NCBI GenBank assembly: GCA_004352715.1
Contig: SCFE01000001.1
Span: 4,224,757 to 4,288,756, forward strand
DNA from: Hofstenia miamia
Lineage: Eukaryota > Xenacoelomorpha > Acoela
Reading direction: 5' to 3'
Length of the DNA: 64,000 nt
The translations under genes were made by a program, and so were the position numbers. Within the stretch, counting starts at the first letter, position 1; the number at the start of each line of letters is the position of its first letter. Of the stretch, positions 60,201 to 64,000 are shown piece by piece. The notes under the pieces are model-generated. The model did not search any database and was not told the DNA's origin. It saw only the letters and a program-made list of their open reading frames with translations.

Positions 60201-63200
60201 TTTGGAACCCACTTATAAGTATGTATGAGAAGAGATTTTTATCAAAAAGTTAACAAGGCTCTAAGATTTGACAGTAATGAAGCTATATGGTTTAGATAAA
60301 TGAATAAAAGAAAAGAAACCGAAATAAATTAATCATAAAAACATATGAGAACACATTAATTGCAGCTAAATAATTATAAGTAAGGCAAAAAATTATTTAA
60401 AGTAATGAAAATACCATAAAGCATACACTGAATAAATTCATAGGCAGAAAATCCATTTTTCTATTATTTTTTACTAAGTTCAATATAATGTGTACAAAAG
60501 CACTTTTATTAAGGTCACTTCCGTATTTGGTAGTCCAATCACGTGATATTTCAAGTTTTTTGGATGTGAGCAGAATTTGTAAAACATCACATAGATTTCT
60601 TGTTTCCTGCAATGATTTCACTCAAACAAAATATGCCTTAAGTTGAAGTTCATTAATTGGACTTTACAGAAATTTCCTTATTGGGAATCATATGAAATCT
60701 ACTAGAAGTAATTAATTTACTGTAAAGGGGAATGTAGCCATGAACATTTTTAAATTAAAATTTCTTACTAGATCTAATGAAATCTCTCAGAAAGAGTTCA
60801 ATCAATGAAGATTTAAGGCTTACGCTTGTTAAGTTGTTAAGTAGAGGTTTGTAACATTAATCCTCCTGGAAACAAATGAATTTTCTTAAGTTTTATGTTA
60901 TGAAATCGATGAATACAAAGATGAACAAAGTTCTTCATTTTCAGAAGTAGGATCACTTATAATTTTCTATTATTGAAAGTGGATTTGCATTAAACAATAC
61001 TAATTTTGCAAACTAAAAGTGAATTGTTTGATAACTACGAATAAAAAGCACGAAAGTTGAAGCAATAAAAAATTTAAAAGCACTCAAAATGCTTTAAGCA
61101 CAATTTAATAACTAATGCATATTACGGAAGCTTTTATTTTTAATCATCTAAGTTACTCTAATTAATTTTCACTTAGTAATAAAGTTTTTTCCAATTAATT
61201 AGTACTTATATTTTGCATTAGATTGCACCCTAGACTTTTTAATTAAACTCTATGCCTTAGAAATATGCTTGCTAATTATTTCTTCCAATGATTCACATTT
61301 CAGTTTCTGTTTTTCGAGTGTTACAAAAACAGGGAATCAATAAACTACTAAGCAATTTGACAATCACTGTTGTTTACGTAGCTTAAGATAGGCATAGCTT
61401 TCTTACTGTTCCAGCGATTGAAAAATTTTTTACAAAATTGAAAAGTTTAAAAATGTCCCAGAGAAAGTATAAATTTTATCAATACGAACCATTTATAATA
61501 ATGTGGATAAAATACTTTGTTGCTTAGTGCTTACAGAAGAACTATTTGAGACAATAATATATACACTGGATGGGTAATCAATAAATGACCATAGCTATGC
61601 AGACTATCATAAGCGACAGTATGGATTTTGTATAAACTGCATTTGGTTTACGTAATCTAAGCTGAATAGCGCTTGTGGTATTATGCATAGAGCATACCAA
61701 CTGGCGAAATTGTTGGTAAGCAATGATGTGCAAAATGTTTGGTACATTTGCCCAACATCCCAATATTAAACTATTTTCACTTATCGCAATGGAACATGAC
61801 AAGCAAGGACTCTATCTTTAAGAAGTTTCAGGACTATTTTCTCCAAGTCATATAGTGGTCTGAACTGTCGAGAGAAAAACTTGCAATTTGGTCACATTAA
61901 CCATAGCTGATCAACACGAAGTATCAATTCAGGAGATCACAGCTAATTAATTATTGAAGTCAGGTGAAAATTAAACAATAGCAAGCAACTGAAAATGGTT
62001 CTACAGACAAACTAGAAAGGTAATTATATTAAGCGTCAATAAATAAAAATCCATAGAAAATAATAACCAAAAATTTATGAAATAATACAACAAAAAAGTA
62101 ATTCCCAAATAATTGTAATGCCAAAGCTAAATTAAATCACAGACACACAAATATGATGCAACACTAGAACCGCTGAGGGGTCAAATTTTTAAGCAATTAT
62201 TCGAATACTCTAAGATTCTACAACTTTTCCTTATTTTGGTCACAATGAAGATCATGCAAGCATAAGGATAACTTAAAAAATTCCTATAACCCCTAAAGCT
62301 TTTAATCATTGAAATTTTTATCATAAAGCTGATTAAATATCCCGAGTAATCAACACAAACAAAACGATTAATTTTAGTGAGCTTAGTATGAAATAATCAA
62401 TGTTTGAATGTCATTCAATTAGAAGGCAGCATTAATATCCCTCTATAACATTTTGTATTCCAAGATTTTTATATACTATTTTATGCTATTACCATATTAT
62501 TTTTTATGCGTAGAACTCAATGAACTTTGGCATTTGCTATGCAGGTGCAATACGTGAGTTCTAGTATAAATATTATGTTTCAAATATTTTCAAAAACTGT
62601 TAAGAAGGCAATCAGCAGATAATGATTGTTGCTGAATTATAATATTAAAACTGTTTCAGTGATAAAGAAATTGGAGTCAGTAATGAAACAAACTCTGATA
62701 ATTGTCCTGAACAAATTTAACAAGTGGCAGCCCAAGGTGAATACAAATGAGCTACACGTTACCCTCTAGGAGTTCAGAAATAAATCAAGAACCTTTTCCA
62801 ATGTACTCTGACTGTTACAGTTTTGCACGAATTTAAATGGTAATAGGATGTTGAAGCTTGCTCGTTTTTGGTCCATCAAACGATGTTGGCGTTAATTCTT
62901 CAATAAACAACTAAACTTCGAAAAAAAAACAGATGAATATCCTGTATCATTACGCTTAGAAAGAATCGAAGATTGCAATTAATGTCTACCAGGAAAGGGC
63001 TTCATCACTCAGATGTATTTGCGGAGTTCCAGCATTATGAGTGTAAGTACTCACTGCATTTTCCTAGAAAATTTTTTTGTGGAGGCAAAAAGAACCCAGC
63101 AATTATTGAGTTCTACAAGAACAAATGTGATTTGCATGTTGTTAACCTCATGATTATTGTAGTTAACAAATGAAACTACAGGAAGCTCGCTGGTTGTTGT

Positions 63201-63319
63201 CTTGCACTTGACTTACATTAATGCTTGCAGTGCTTTAAAATTCAGTGGATGACAAGTAGCTCACGGTGCAATTAATTTTCATTAGCACTAGTCAGCTCAT
63301 TAATGTGAAAAACATGCCG
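57288..63319. other. Long AT-rich stretch, no gene seen
   Basis: About 6 kb with only short unassigned frames (59664-59846 plus, 60397-60621 minus, 61578-61802 minus, 62973-63173 plus). I recognised no domain, splice-consistent exon series, RNA gene or transposon end. An exon of a large gene could be missed. Confidence 0.5.
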
Positions 63320-63560
63320 TACGCAGGATTTTCTGTCAAGGGAGACATCTCAGTTTTGATCAATATAAGAGCAAATCAGGGAAAATCCCACTTACATTTT
63401 TAAAACATTAAAAAATAGTTCCTGAAAATGCATCTCACCAACATACTTTTTTAAAATTTTCTGAAATTGTTTACAAAATTTGTGTTGATTTCATCAATCA
63501 AAATCAATGTTGTAATTCTGACGAGGGGAAATCCCATCTTACCCCCTTGTGTACGTCATA
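63320..63560 (+). repeat. Diverged repeat with GCAGGATTTTCT start, copy 2
   Basis: Starts near GTACGCAGGATTTTCTG and shares ordered blocks with 35363-35640, ending near a GGGGAAATCCCATCTTACCCCC stretch. Probably an old miniature DNA transposon. Confidence 0.4.
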
Positions 63561-64000
63561 GGTGGAAAGTAATATTCGATCTTCTTCATCTCAATAACAA
63601 GCTACTTTATCTCTCCAATTAGTATTGGCCAACTACAGCACAAATTGCTCAACTGAACAACAAAATAGATGTTAAAACTGTTTTAAAGATTCAAATTTGT
63701 ATTTTAGCACATTTTTCAAGACAGGTAGTCTAATTGTAGTTAGGTCATCAATTTGCAATAATATTTCTACTTTTTAAGGAAATGGTTAAAGTTGACACAC
63801 ATGTCATTAGCATTGTAGAAATGCTATAGCGCCTCCTTAGTCGTGCATTATTATTCTATAATTCATATCTTCAACCTGGTATGAGTATTGCGTCATCTAT
63901 GTCACACTTAAAAGCCTACTAAAAGGAAGAGCAGCATGAAATTAGTGCTCGATCTGGTTGTGAGCGCTTTAGTACTATTGATTCATTTGTTTTATGTTGT
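63561..64000. other. AT-rich sequence, no gene seen
   Basis: Nothing recognised to the end of the window. Confidence 0.5.

Noticed and set aside
62973-63173. 66-residue plus-strand frame
   Set aside because: Isolated, no domain, no splice-consistent neighbours.
1-64000. CRISPR arrays, operons, prokaryotic signals, tRNA or rRNA genes
   Set aside because: The window is eukaryotic; repeats are transposon-type or microsatellite, and no sequence with tRNA arms or rRNA conservation was recognised.

Overview
The window looks like nuclear DNA from an AT-rich (by eye roughly 70% A+T) invertebrate animal. The evidence is a spliced SH3-SH2-tyrosine-kinase-type gene with canonical GT/AG intron borders, a dead non-LTR retrotransposon, several hAT and Tc1/mariner elements with their terminal repeats and target duplications, and many (TA)n microsatellites. 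I cannot fix the species or even the phylum. It is a draft scaffold: two gaps of exactly 1000 N (49203-50202, 52279-53278), gaps of 58 and 363 N, and three isolated single N positions (2432, 33097, 43145).

Only one convincing host gene is visible, at 3034-5725 (+). It has two exons joined in frame (3034-3389 and 4723-5725) and encodes about 452 residues: SH3, then SH2, then a kinase-fold domain. The size and layout match Csk/Src-type cytoplasmic tyrosine kinases. However, the ATP-binding Lys, the helix-C Glu, the catalytic Asp of HRD and the Asp of DFG are all replaced and the glycine loop is eroded, while the fold-keeping residues remain. I read it as an intact gene for a catalytically dead adaptor or scaffold pseudokinase, and it is the most interesting object here.

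From about 12 kb to 28 kb the DNA is a mosaic of decayed transposons. It contains a 1.35-kb GGATC-rich hAT-type element (12021-13372), a 461-bp hAT-type miniature element (16882-17342) with an 8-bp target duplication, and a dead CR1/Jockey-group LINE on the minus strand (about 17500-20840, with ORF1, endonuclease and reverse transcriptase remnants). A pair of diverged inverted repeats (16260-16720 and 26031-26490), a pair of direct repeats (21770-22260 and 23950-24440) and a coiled-coil pseudogene fragment are also present.

At 28228-31602 there is a readable insertion history. A Tc1-like transposase gene (minus strand) is split at its first catalytic motif by a hAT element (29122-31044) with an 8-bp target duplication. 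The hAT transposase C-terminus is itself split by about 1.3 kb of LTR-like DNA carrying two near-perfect ~197-bp palindromic foldback elements. Directly after it, 1776 bp are repeated perfectly across a single N (31321-33096 and 33098-34873), which is almost certainly an unmerged contig overlap rather than biology.

From 35 kb to 64 kb I found no host gene. This part holds a 204-bp miniature element, a Tc1-type transposase scrap, a ~0.94-kb repeat family present as a tandem 1.6-copy array (39511-41078) and again at 51324-52278, unassigned elements with terminal inverted repeats, a second false duplication next to the 58-N gap, and long AT-rich stretches in which I see nothing.
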